Program-made: the position numbers and the translations under genes | Shown here: positions 1 to 5,356 of the stretch, piece after piece | How the letters are laid out: every line of letters begins with the position of its first letter | Numbering within the stretch: the stretch's first letter is position 1 | Notes under the pieces: model-generated | What the model was told of the DNA's origin: nothing | Databases searched by the model: none | The model's input: only the letters and a program-made list of their open reading frames with translations | Assembly: GCA_002422225.1 (NCBI GenBank) | Contig: DITX01000043.1 | Coordinates: 1 to 6,646 of the forward strand | Source of the DNA: Gammaproteobacteria bacterium UBA6173 | GTDB taxonomy: Bacteria; Pseudomonadota; Gammaproteobacteria; Pseudomonadales; Pseudohongiellaceae | DNA: 6,646 nucleotides | Reading direction: 5' to 3'

Positions 1-996
1 CATCGGGCCGGATCAATAATGTATTCCGACGCAACCCCCGAGGCGCTGGCATCCAGCTTGGTGAATGGCTGGCCGTCAGGCGGCGTGTTCAGCAACGAGG
101 CTGGCGTTGTACTCGGTGGCCACGGTATGAACAAGGATGTGGCCATGCGCAACATGGCACGGTTGAATCAGCTATGGGACGGCAAGATCGCGGCAACAGA
201 CCGCGTGACTACGGCAGGCTACGGCGACACCGCGGCGCGGCTGACCATGAGCCTACAGGTGCAGGAACCCACGCTACGGGCGTTCTTTGACAACACCAGG
301 GGGTTAGCCCGAGGCACCGGGTTTCTGGCGCGGTTTCTGGTGGCCTGGCCTGAATCGACCATGGGCAAGCGCATGTTCACCAGTCCCCCGGACGGCTGGC
401 CGGCACTTGCGGCATTCAACAGTCGGCTGACGGCCATTCTGGACAGGACTGCACCCGTTGACGACAAAACCGGCGTGCTGACGCCTGCCATGCTGACGCT
501 GGCACCGGACGCGAAACAGGCATGGGTTGATTTTCACAATCAGATTGAGGCCATGCTGGGCACGGGCGGCGAACTCTATGACCTTCGGGACGTGGGCAGC
601 AAGGCGGCCGACAACATGGTGCGGCTGGCAGCGCTGTTTCATGTATTTGCCGGGAATATCGGGCCGATTGATCTTGAATGCATTGAATCAGCGGTGCAAG
701 TGATAACCTGGCACTTGCTGGAGGCCAAACGGTTTCTGGGCGAATTGGCCATGCCCCCGGAGCTTGCCAATCCGATGCGGCTTGAAGCATGGATGATCGA
801 CTATTGCAGGCGTGAGGGCACCGACAAGGTGCCAACCCGCGAGGTACAGCGCAATGGACCGGGCGGCTTGCGTGACAAGACAGTCATCCTTGAGGCTGTG
901 AAAGAACTCGCAGAGCTGGGTCGGGCGCGGCAGGTAACTGACGGCAAACGGCGGCTGATCCAGATTCGCCCTGAACTACTGGTGACGGCATCATGA
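1..996 (+). CDS. YfjI/DUF3987 family helicase-primase-like protein, 5'-truncated by window edge
   Basis: The reading frame is open to base 1 (His-Arg-Ala-Gly-Ser-Ile before the ATG at 19), so the gene starts upstream and that ATG is internal. The visible ~331 residues match what I recall of the C-terminal two thirds of YfjI-type DUF3987 proteins, which are about 450-500 residues long. Family-like signatures, in order, are YSDATPEALA near the left edge, NEAGVVLGGHGMNKD, VQEPTLRAFF, GLARGTGFLARFLVAWPEST, ELYDLRDVGSKAADN and a C-terminal VPTREVQRNGPGGLRDK segment resembling a small winged-helix-like tail. These proteins occur in prophages, plasmids and integrative elements and are thought to act in element DNA replication; the biochemical role is inferred. 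Its TGA overlaps the next ATG (ATGA at 993-996), so the two are probably co-translated. The body looks intact, and GC content is high, unlike the central block. Confidence 0.85.
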   Translation, partial: HRAGSIMYSDATPEALASSLVNGWPSGGVFSNEAGVVLGGHGMNKDVAMRNMARLNQLWDGKIAATDRVTTAGYGDTAARLTMSLQVQEPTLRAFFDNTRGLARGTGFLARFLVAWPESTMGKRMFTSPPDGWPALAAFNSRLTAILDRTAPVDDKTGVLTPAMLTLAPDAKQAWVDFHNQIEAMLGTGGELYDLRDVGSKAADNMVRLAALFHVFAGNIGPIDLECIESAVQVITWHLLEAKRFLGELAMPPELANPMRLEAWMIDYCRREGTDKVPTREVQRNGPGGLRDKTVILEAVKELAELGRARQVTDGKRRLIQIRPELLVTAS

Positions 997-1517
997 GCTT
1001 GCTGTCCATGCTCAAAAATGGCAGGGCCGGGCGGTTTGCGACTGCGACAGTTGCGACTTCTGCGACAGATAGGGTTAATAGCCTATCAACTGTCGCAAGT
1101 GTCGCAACTGTCAATGTCTCAGTCCCTGGAAACCCGGCAGCGAACGAACCCACCAAGTCCGCCATTCCGGGTGCCATCAGACCACCATGCCTTACCCCAA
1201 AGCTGCTGGCGGCATCGCTGGTGCTGGACGCTCAGATCGCAGCGTCAGAGCAATTTCGCAACAGTGACAAAAACCATGATGCTGATCCTGACCGCTACTG
1301 CTGGCCGCACAGCTCGGCGATGAACACCCGAGAGATCGATCTGTATTCAGCGCGGCTGGCCAAATTCACCGACATGGGCGTGCCCCACGCTGATGCTGAG
1401 GCGTTGGCCGACAAGCTGGTGCTGCGCGATCGTGAAGCCAGCGTTACCCCAGCAAACTCTTCAAATCGCGAATCAGCCCGCGCAGTTGGGCGCGTTGGGC
1501 TTTGGCCGCTTTGGTGA
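993..1517 (+). CDS. Small element-associated 'ATVATSATD' protein, apparently 3'-truncated
   Basis: The start overlaps the DUF3987 stop by ATGA, with GGTGA about ten bases upstream. The N-terminus (MSLLSMLKNGRAGRFATATV) and the Ala/Thr/Val/Ser repeats at residues 16-45 are typical of the small protein I recall following DUF3987 genes in Burkholderiales elements. Residues about 98-148 carry the second conserved block: DPDRYCWPHSSAMNT, then RLAKFTDMGVPHADAEALAD and KLVLRDRE. In the relatives I recall, DRE is followed by a Cys-containing segment (LCLEC, then CGNW). Here the frame instead continues from about 1437 with ASVTPANSSN and similar residues, encoded by the antisense of the opposite HGGxSTG gene. 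I therefore read it as a truncated gene fused to foreign sequence; the function of the family is unknown to me. The 74-base tail-to-tail overlap with an intact gene supports this. Whether the product is still made is open. Confidence 0.6.
   Translation: MSLLSMLKNGRAGRFATATVATSATDRVNSLSTVASVATVNVSVPGNPAANEPTKSAIPGAIRPPCLTPKLLAASLVLDAQIAASEQFRNSDKNHDADPDRYCWPHSSAMNTREIDLYSARLAKFTDMGVPHADAEALADKLVLRDREASVTPANSSNRESARAVGRVGLWPLW
1037..1112. repeat. TGCGAC repeat cluster forming a large inverted repeat
   Basis: TGCGAC occurs four times on the plus strand at 1037, 1043, 1052 and 1061 (steps of 6, 9 and 9) and twice inverted as GTCGCA at 1092 and 1101 (step 9). The two sets form the arms of an imperfect inverted repeat, 1046-1073 against 1082-1112, around an eight-base loop (GTTAATAG), with a small bulge and a short mismatch. 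It lies inside the Ala-Thr-Val-rich part of the small protein, so it could be either a coding repeat or a folded RNA/iteron-like DNA element. The inverted repeat itself is directly visible; the role is not. Confidence 0.7.
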
Positions 1518-1656
1518 ACTCCCCCGTAACGATAGGTCGCCCAGTGCTTCGGCCGCCGTGCATCCGGCAGCGTCCATTGGCCATGGCTGCGCCTCGGCAA
1601 GGCTCACCGGTGGTGCGTGCATGCGCACCGCAAAGGCTTTGCATGGGGAAAGTCAT
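1444..1656 (-). CDS. HGGxSTG-domain small protein
   Basis: The 70-residue protein contains the hallmark of the HGGxSTG family: C9-G-A, then G-x-P-C20, then MANGRC30RMH33GGRSTG39. Cys9, Cys20, Cys30 and His33 could form a zinc site; this is inferred from spacing. The C-terminal half is short, basic and probably helical. Such proteins are frequent in prophages and other integrated elements; their biochemical role is not known to me. The ATG at 1656 is supported by a strong GAGGA at 1663-1667, six bases away. That ribosome-binding site overlaps the TGA of the upstream zinc-ribbon gene, so the pair is almost certainly translationally coupled. Its 3' end lies antisense to the tail of the plus-strand small gene. 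Confidence 0.8.
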   Translation of the reverse strand: MTFPMQSLCGAHARTTGEPCRGAAMANGRCRMHGGRSTGRPIVTGEFTKAAKAQRAQLRGLIRDLKSLLG

Positions 1657-1662
1657 ATTTTG

Positions 1663-1667
1663 TCCTC
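1663..1667 (-). promoter_or_regulatory. Shine-Dalgarno of the HGGxSTG gene, overlapping the upstream stop
   Basis: On the minus strand the TGA stop of the zinc-ribbon gene (1668-1666) runs straight into GAGGA, followed by a six-base spacer and the ATG at 1656. This fixes the start of the small gene and indicates coupling of its translation to termination on the gene before it. Confidence 0.75.
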
Positions 1668-2373
1668 AGGCGGGCCGGTGTGGCACCTGGCCAAACGCCG
1701 CCATGCCCCCGTCCGTCACAGTTACATGTTCAATCGTCATACGTTGCTGTCCCGTGCTGCGCAGCTTCTTAAGGGTCAATAAGCCCGTTTGAAAAGTCTG
1801 CATTGCCCGCAATGACAAGTTCAGCATCTTGACGCTATTGGCCGGGTCGGTTTGCAGGGCCGCTTTGCTGGCATAGTCCATGGACAGTTTGTGGGTCAAT
1901 GCCAACTGGTGGCCAAGCATCCTTTCCAATGAATTGCCGGCCTGCATCGAGTCGGCCGCGTCCAGCGCCATCGCGGTGCAGTCGGTGCCGAGCTGACTGA
2001 GCAATTCCAGGCGGTCGCGGCTAGCGTCAACGGCCACAGCGCCAGGGGTTGCCATCGTGTCGCAAAGCTCGGGCTGGTCCAGTGGCAAGGCTTCGCCTCC
2101 GGCGCCCACCAACGGCCGCTGCGACGGCTCGTCAAGCATCATCAGCTCGCTGGCTGCGATGGCGTATTCAGTGGTGGGGGCAATAGCGCCACCAGCGGCC
2201 ACGTTGCGCAGGGCGTCAGCCCTCAGGCGCAGAGTTCTTTGCTCTGCCTTAGCCCGGCGTGTGGTTTGATCGCGGCCAACGCGGTTGGTCTCCGCACAAG
2301 CCTCGCATACTAGGCCGTCACCGCAACCGGTGACTTCGATCTTGCTACCGCAGAGGGAACAAACAGGTTTCAT
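1666..2373 (-). CDS. Zinc-ribbon protein of mobile-element type, partner of HGGxSTG protein
   Basis: From the ATG at 2373 the product is 235 residues. A TTG at 2385 would add four residues; neither start has a clear ribosome-binding site, and the ATG is preferred because the zinc ribbon begins right after it. Two CxxC pairs (C5/C8 and C23/C26) form a probable N-terminal zinc ribbon. A charged, probably helical stretch (about 32-58) and a variable middle follow. The conserved C-terminal half starts at NSLERMLGHQLALTHK (about 147-162), continues through a helix with MQTFQTGLLTLKKLRSTG, and ends with MTIEHVTVTDGGMAAFG. I recall this C-terminal pattern from uncharacterised element genes that typically sit directly before an HGGxSTG gene, as here. 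A nucleic-acid-binding role is plausible from the zinc ribbon but is inference. GC content resembles the left block, not the AT-rich genes upstream. Confidence 0.75.
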   Translation of the reverse strand: MKPVCSLCGSKIEVTGCGDGLVCEACAETNRVGRDQTTRRAKAEQRTLRLRADALRNVAAGGAIAPTTEYAIAASELMMLDEPSQRPLVGAGGEALPLDQPELCDTMATPGAVAVDASRDRLELLSQLGTDCTAMALDAADSMQAGNSLERMLGHQLALTHKLSMDYASKAALQTDPANSVKMLNLSLRAMQTFQTGLLTLKKLRSTGQQRMTIEHVTVTDGGMAAFGQVPHRPA

Positions 2374-2398
2374 GACGTTGGCCAATGTAATATTCGCG

Positions 2399-2416
2399 AT
2401 GGCATTTTAATGGCAT
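2399..2416. repeat. Direct repeat ATGGCAT, 11-bp period, upstream of zinc-ribbon gene
   Basis: ATGGCAT occurs at 2399-2405 and 2410-2416, separated by TTTA. The period is about one helical turn and the pair lies 26-43 bases upstream of the ATG at 2373, where a promoter or operator would be expected. No convincing -35/-10 pair could be assigned. It may be chance in a short A/T-rich spacer. Confidence 0.35.
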
Positions 2417-2481
2417 CTCAAGTCACAGCTTTGCCGCTGTATTACATACTTTATCTCGTCAGGTCCTACTACGACATCACA

Positions 2482-3339
2482 TCAAAGAGCTTTGAGAATA
2501 TCAGTACGCTTCTGCTCATACTGCTCTTGCGTTATCAACCCTTTCTCCATCAAACCCTTCAACTCAGTAAGTCTTGCCTCTAACGACCTTCCAATCGAGG
2601 TAGCAGTAGTCTGCGCAGTGTCAGAAATAACACACGATGAAACAGTTTTCATATCTATGTCAGGGATGTTACTCATTTTGAGGCGCATATGACTGCCGCT
2701 ATCGCCATTCAAGCCAGATTGCAAATCTATTGATTCCCAAGAGTAACCGCTTATCGCCATTTTTCCGATTTGGTCTAGTGTACAGGTAGTTTCAATATCT
2801 GATTTTAAGATTAGGCTCGGACGCCCATGAATTTGAGCCACGCCTGAAACTTTTCTTTTAAATGTCGAAAAGAAACTCGAACTACCGCCCGGAAAAATTT
2901 CACATAAGTTGGAAGCTGATAGATCACTATTCTGTTTTAATGATTTACCAATGGGGCTGTAATCAATAAATGCTTTTTCTAAATCTTTAAAAATTTTATT
3001 GACAAAATTGTTAGTAGTTTGATCTTCACTGAGCGCTCTGAGACTTCCGCGTATGATCGCTGAGCCATCATTATTTACATCAGCAACTATAGAAACGTTA
3101 TCCATTGTCGCAGTGAATTTCAATCGCCCTGCCGGGTCAAGAAATAATTTTTTAACCGACTCTGTGGGTTTTTGATCTGGATCAGACTCAATTCTTTCCG
3201 TGCAGGTAGATTCAAATCCGGGTCGGTACAGTATCCTAATTTCACCATTCAGGGGTGTGATGCCATAAGGCAATGTAGCTTCTGCTTTGACATCTGTTTC
3301 CATACTGACAGCCAGCAATAATAAATATAATGGTTTCAT
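2482..3339 (-). CDS. Exported protein of unknown function with C-terminal SHOCT module
   Basis: The 285-residue product begins with a short signal peptide (MKPLYLLLLAVS), with likely cleavage after VKA near residue 19. The body (20-255) is not recognised. It has four cysteines (46, 146, 186 and 236) that could form disulphides in the periplasm, and segments such as LYRPGFESTC and LKSDIETTCTLDQIG. Residues about 256-285 (RLTELKGLMEKGLITQEQYE and the basic end) match the SHOCT pattern, a ~30-residue C-terminal helical hairpin found in many membrane or exported bacterial proteins. The ATG at 3339 has AAGG only two bases upstream, which is close, but later starts would lose the signal peptide. 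It lies 76 bases downstream of the second SHOCT gene on the same strand, with a hairpin between them. Base composition is low in GC compared with the element genes on either side. Confidence 0.75.
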   Translation of the reverse strand: MKPLYLLLLAVSMETDVKAEATLPYGITPLNGEIRILYRPGFESTCTERIESDPDQKPTESVKKLFLDPAGRLKFTATMDNVSIVADVNNDGSAIIRGSLRALSEDQTTNNFVNKIFKDLEKAFIDYSPIGKSLKQNSDLSASNLCEIFPGGSSSFFSTFKRKVSGVAQIHGRPSLILKSDIETTCTLDQIGKMAISGYSWESIDLQSGLNGDSGSHMRLKMSNIPDIDMKTVSSCVISDTAQTTATSIGRSLEARLTELKGLMEKGLITQEQYEQKRTDILKAL

Positions 3340-3386
3340 AACCTTTTTACTAGTTGCATATTGCCGATAATTTCGTAATAGTCAAA

Positions 3387-3416
3387 ATATTGCGTTTCGT
3401 GAGTGTCACGCAATAT
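3387..3416 (-). terminator. Hairpin directly after the upstream SHOCT gene, possible terminator or operator
   Basis: A perfect 9-bp inverted repeat, ATATTGCGT (3387-3395) and ACGCAATAT (3408-3416), encloses a 12-base loop. On the minus strand it begins at the last base of the upstream gene's TGA and is followed by a short T-rich stretch (ATATTTTG), as in a weak intrinsic terminator. The stem is A/T-rich at its base and the T-run is short, so an operator or mRNA-stabilising stem for the next gene is equally possible. Confidence 0.4.
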
Positions 3417-4348
3417 CAAAGAGAATTAATTATTTCGGTTCTTTTCATATCAAATTGTTCTTGACTAATAAGGCCCTTTTCGAAAAGCGCTTTTAACTCA
3501 GTTAAACGTTCTTCTGTTTGCTTTGAGCCTGGTGTGGTTGTTGGCTTAATGCGATTGTCGCCAGTAGCATCAGGAAATTGCCTTTTTGATGCGGGTGAAT
3601 CGCGCTCATTATTCTTGCTTTCGTATGCAGCCAATGCAGGAAATTTTACATTTTCATTAGAAAGAAATTTCATTAATGTTAAGCCGTAAGTATGGATTGA
3701 ACTTTTTATATAATCTAAATATCTCCGATCGCTTTTTAGATTTGATTCATGCTTAATGATAAATGAGTATGTAAAATTTTTGCCATGAAACTGATTGCCA
3801 GCAATATCTAGCAATAGTACATTATCTGGAAAAAATTCAAACATTCCAGACAGTGGCGATAGATTCAGTTTTCTCCAATTATTTGTACTTGTGGTTGCTT
3901 GTGCTAAGGTGCTTCTGAAATTTGAAAAAGGAACGGCCTTAGCGCAAACAAATATTAGGTCGCTAGGGGATTTGCCTAAATCATCAGTTATAGTATTAGT
4001 TGATATACTTTCACACTTGTTATTATTCCAATTAATCGAAATTGAATCTGGTGTAAATGAAAGTAGGATGGCATAGATTATATTGTTATCCAAATTCGTA
4101 TTTTTTAACGTGAGTACAACTTTTGGTGCTGTATTTACATTGCCTCCCGTCAACTTAACCTCATCGATTCTTTTATTTACTACAAGCCAATTGCCAGGTG
4201 GTAATGGTATAGGTGTTGAAAAAACGCCAAGCGATATGCCATCTTGAAGTATGGAGCCTGCTTCAATTTTGCTGTAATAAATTTGAGCGTTTGCATTAAA
4301 GCTTAAAAATATTAGAGCAAAGGCTGGTGTTAGATTTGAAAACTTCAT
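3416..4348 (-). CDS. Second exported protein with C-terminal SHOCT module, unknown body
   Basis: The 310-residue product starts with a clear signal peptide (MKFSNLTPAFALIFLSFNANA) and an ANA/Q cleavage site after residue 21. The mature body has few cysteines (C112 and C135), alternating hydrophobic/polar segments suggesting beta structure (LPPGNWLVVNKR, APKVVLTLKNT, NFTYSFIIKHES), and a hydrophilic Pro/Thr/Lys-rich linker at about 245-278. PPGNWLVV vaguely recalls exported proteins with an early 'PPGxW' turn, but I do not assign a family. The last ~30 residues (RLTELKALFEKGLISQEQ and the basic end) are a SHOCT module very like that of the downstream gene, while the bodies differ. No good ribosome-binding site precedes the ATG at 4348. 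This is the most AT-rich gene in the window (about one third GC by eye), suggesting recent transfer. Confidence 0.75.
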   Translation of the reverse strand: MKFSNLTPAFALIFLSFNANAQIYYSKIEAGSILQDGISLGVFSTPIPLPPGNWLVVNKRIDEVKLTGGNVNTAPKVVLTLKNTNLDNNIIYAILLSFTPDSISINWNNNKCESISTNTITDDLGKSPSDLIFVCAKAVPFSNFRSTLAQATTSTNNWRKLNLSPLSGMFEFFPDNVLLLDIAGNQFHGKNFTYSFIIKHESNLKSDRRYLDYIKSSIHTYGLTLMKFLSNENVKFPALAAYESKNNERDSPASKRQFPDATGDNRIKPTTTPGSKQTEERLTELKALFEKGLISQEQFDMKRTEIINSL

Positions 4349-4381
4349 AGATAAAAAGTTATAAATGCTGGACTTATTTTT

Positions 4382-4401
4382 ATAATATATATTTATATTA
4401 T
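4382..4401. repeat. A/T-only inverted repeat between lipoprotein and SHOCT genes
   Basis: ATAATATA (4382-4389) and TATATTAT (4394-4401) are perfect inverted arms around TATT. The 79-base spacer is almost entirely A/T. It lies 34-53 bases upstream of the SHOCT gene start and contains several TATAAT/TATTAT-like hexamers on the minus strand, so it may contain that gene's promoter or an H-NS-type silencer target. It lacks the GC stem of an intrinsic terminator. Confidence 0.35.
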
Positions 4402-4427
4402 GATATAAATTTCGGTTTAATGAATTA

Positions 4428-5168
4428 TTATTGGTATGTTAATGTTTCAAGTCGGACAACACCACTGACGTAAAAAGTTGTCTTAGTAAGTACGGTATAA
4501 TTTCCGGTTGTACTTACACGAAAAGCGGTAGTTGTGGTGCCAACTGAATTACCAGATGCGTCATAACTCATGCTTATAAGTTTCATGATTGCTGTGGTGT
4601 CAGAATCAGGTTCAAAAACATAAGATGCTTTTGATGAACCTAAAATTTTAGATTTGGATGAATCACTATAGACGGTGGCAACGCCTAAAGGCCCAGTATC
4701 ACCAATCTTTGAATATTGAGGATAAGTATACTTTTGCGTAACAACCGTATAGTAATTTGATCCTGTTCCACCTAATAAATAATAGTTTGAGTCATAATAT
4801 GCAGTTGATGTTTCAAAAACTGGCACATTAATATCGCCATCTGTAAATGTAATTGTAGTTGCGAAATTTTTAACAAGACTTGACTGGCCTTCAAAAGTCC
4901 CACTAAATGGGGCACTGCTGCTGTCAGTGCCAGTACCTGACACCGTTTGACTGCTGTCCATTACGAGCGAAACAGTAAATGATCGTGTCTTTGCTTCATT
5001 AAAACGTGCAGCATTAATGGAGAAAAATGGGAAGGTCGCAGTTGACGCAACAGGCACCGGAACCGGTGTTGGTCCATCACCCCCACCACCCCCACCACCC
5101 CCACAAGCCGCCAAAGCACCAACGATTATCGCCAGAGAAATCCTGGACGCAGAACGATAAAGTTTCAT
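4428..5168 (-). CDS. Putative lipoprotein with polyglycine run after the lipobox
   Basis: From the ATG at 5168 the product is 246 residues. This start is chosen because GGAAGGA lies five bases upstream; an in-frame ATG at 5183 would place that site inside the gene. The signal peptide (basic MKLYRSASR, then ISLAIIVGALAA) ends in the lipobox L19-A-A-C22. Cys22 is followed by eight glycines and a Pro/Val linker (DGPTPVPVPV). With Gly, not Asp, at +2 the lipoprotein should be sorted to the outer membrane by the usual Lol rule; this is inferred. The mature part is rich in Thr, Ser and Tyr, with alternating patterns suggesting an all-beta fold (TATFPFFSINAARFNEAKTR, GTFEGQSSLVKNF, YYDSNYYLLGG), and has no further cysteine. 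I do not recognise the domain. It heads the minus-strand series of exported proteins and is intermediate in GC content. Confidence 0.75.
   Translation of the reverse strand: MKLYRSASRISLAIIVGALAACGGGGGGGGDGPTPVPVPVASTATFPFFSINAARFNEAKTRSFTVSLVMDSSQTVSGTGTDSSSAPFSGTFEGQSSLVKNFATTITFTDGDINVPVFETSTAYYDSNYYLLGGTGSNYYTVVTQKYTYPQYSKIGDTGPLGVATVYSDSSKSKILGSSKASYVFEPDSDTTAIMKLISMSYDASGNSVGTTTTAFRVSTTGNYTVLTKTTFYVSGVVRLETLTYQ
5079..5104 (-). repeat. 9-bp tandem G-rich repeat encoding polyglycine, potential G-quadruplex
   Basis: On the coding (minus) strand GGGGGTGGT repeats almost three times in phase with the reading frame, giving the eight glycines after the lipobox cysteine. Three runs of five G and two of GG, each separated by one T, could form a G-quadruplex in DNA or mRNA and could gain or lose whole repeats by slippage without shifting the frame. 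Confidence 0.6.
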
Positions 5169-5284
5169 GAGATTCCTTCCCATACTGGAAACGCAGTGGT
5201 CTTCTTATTATTTGCCTGTGCGCCACTCGGGCAGGCTATCCAACGAACGGCAACATGGGCCGATTTCAATCTTGTGCGGTCCAT
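5165..5284 (-). CDS. Possible 39-residue leader ORF before the lipoprotein gene
   Basis: An ATG at 5284 is preceded by GAGG about six bases away and opens a 39-codon frame (MDRTRLKSAHVAVRWIACPS and onward to VWEGIS). It ends in a TGA that overlaps the lipoprotein ATG as ATGA. That arrangement would allow translational coupling. Against it, the peptide matches nothing I recognise, the lipoprotein has its own strong ribosome-binding site, and the possible promoter at 5285-5312 would start transcription after this ATG. It is recorded as a candidate only. Confidence 0.2.
   Translation of the reverse strand: MDRTRLKSAHVAVRWIACPSGAQANNKKTTAFPVWEGIS
5174..5180 (-). promoter_or_regulatory. Shine-Dalgarno of the lipoprotein gene
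   Basis: GGAAGGA on the minus strand, five bases before the ATG at 5168, is the best ribosome-binding site in the central block and decides the start codon over the upstream ATG at 5183. Confidence 0.7.
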
Positions 5285-5312
5285 TCTATACCTCGCAAAT
5301 TTCGTATACGAA
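5285..5312 (-). promoter_or_regulatory. Possible promoter of the lipoprotein gene
   Basis: On the minus strand TATAGA (5290-5285) is a reasonable -10 element. Sixteen bases upstream, TTCGTA (5312-5307) is a poor -35 match and is one half of the 12-bp palindrome. If correct, a protein bound to the palindrome would block the promoter. Only the -10 looks convincing. Confidence 0.25.
5301..5312. promoter_or_regulatory. Perfect 12-bp palindrome, candidate XRE operator
   Basis: TTCGTATACGAA is a perfect palindrome located 45 bases upstream of the GTG start of the XRE-type regulator and 133 bases upstream of the divergent lipoprotein gene. Short XRE-family regulators usually bind dyad operators of this size next to their own gene, so autoregulation and control of the divergent gene are plausible. 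I noticed no second copy of the full palindrome in the window. The palindrome is seen directly; its role is inferred. Confidence 0.5.
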
Positions 5313-5356
5313 TAAGTGTGTATGTGAATTAAAGCAATGTTGGGATAGTCCGATGC

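Noticed and set aside
884..1177. A 97-codon minus-strand frame rich in Ala-Thr-Val motifs
   Set aside because: It is the antisense of the TGCGAC inverted repeat, which reads similarly on both strands, and of the end of the DUF3987 gene. It has no independent support.
1393..1792. Plus-strand frames across the zinc-ribbon/HGGxSTG region
   Set aside because: The opposite strand carries clear family motifs (HGGRSTG, CxxC pairs) and good coupling signals. The plus-strand products resemble nothing and are Arg/Pro/Ala-rich shadows of GC-rich coding DNA.
2425..2440. Small hairpin ACAGC / GCTGT between the SHOCT gene and the zinc-ribbon gene
   Set aside because: A five-base stem with a six-base loop and no T-run is common by chance and sits far from the stop codon.
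5212..5240. tRNA-like words (minus strand GCCCGAGTGGCG) suggesting a tRNA fragment or attachment site
   Set aside because: Only about a dozen bases resemble the 5' part of a tRNA-Ser/Leu gene. No acceptor stem, anticodon arm or T-loop can be built around them.
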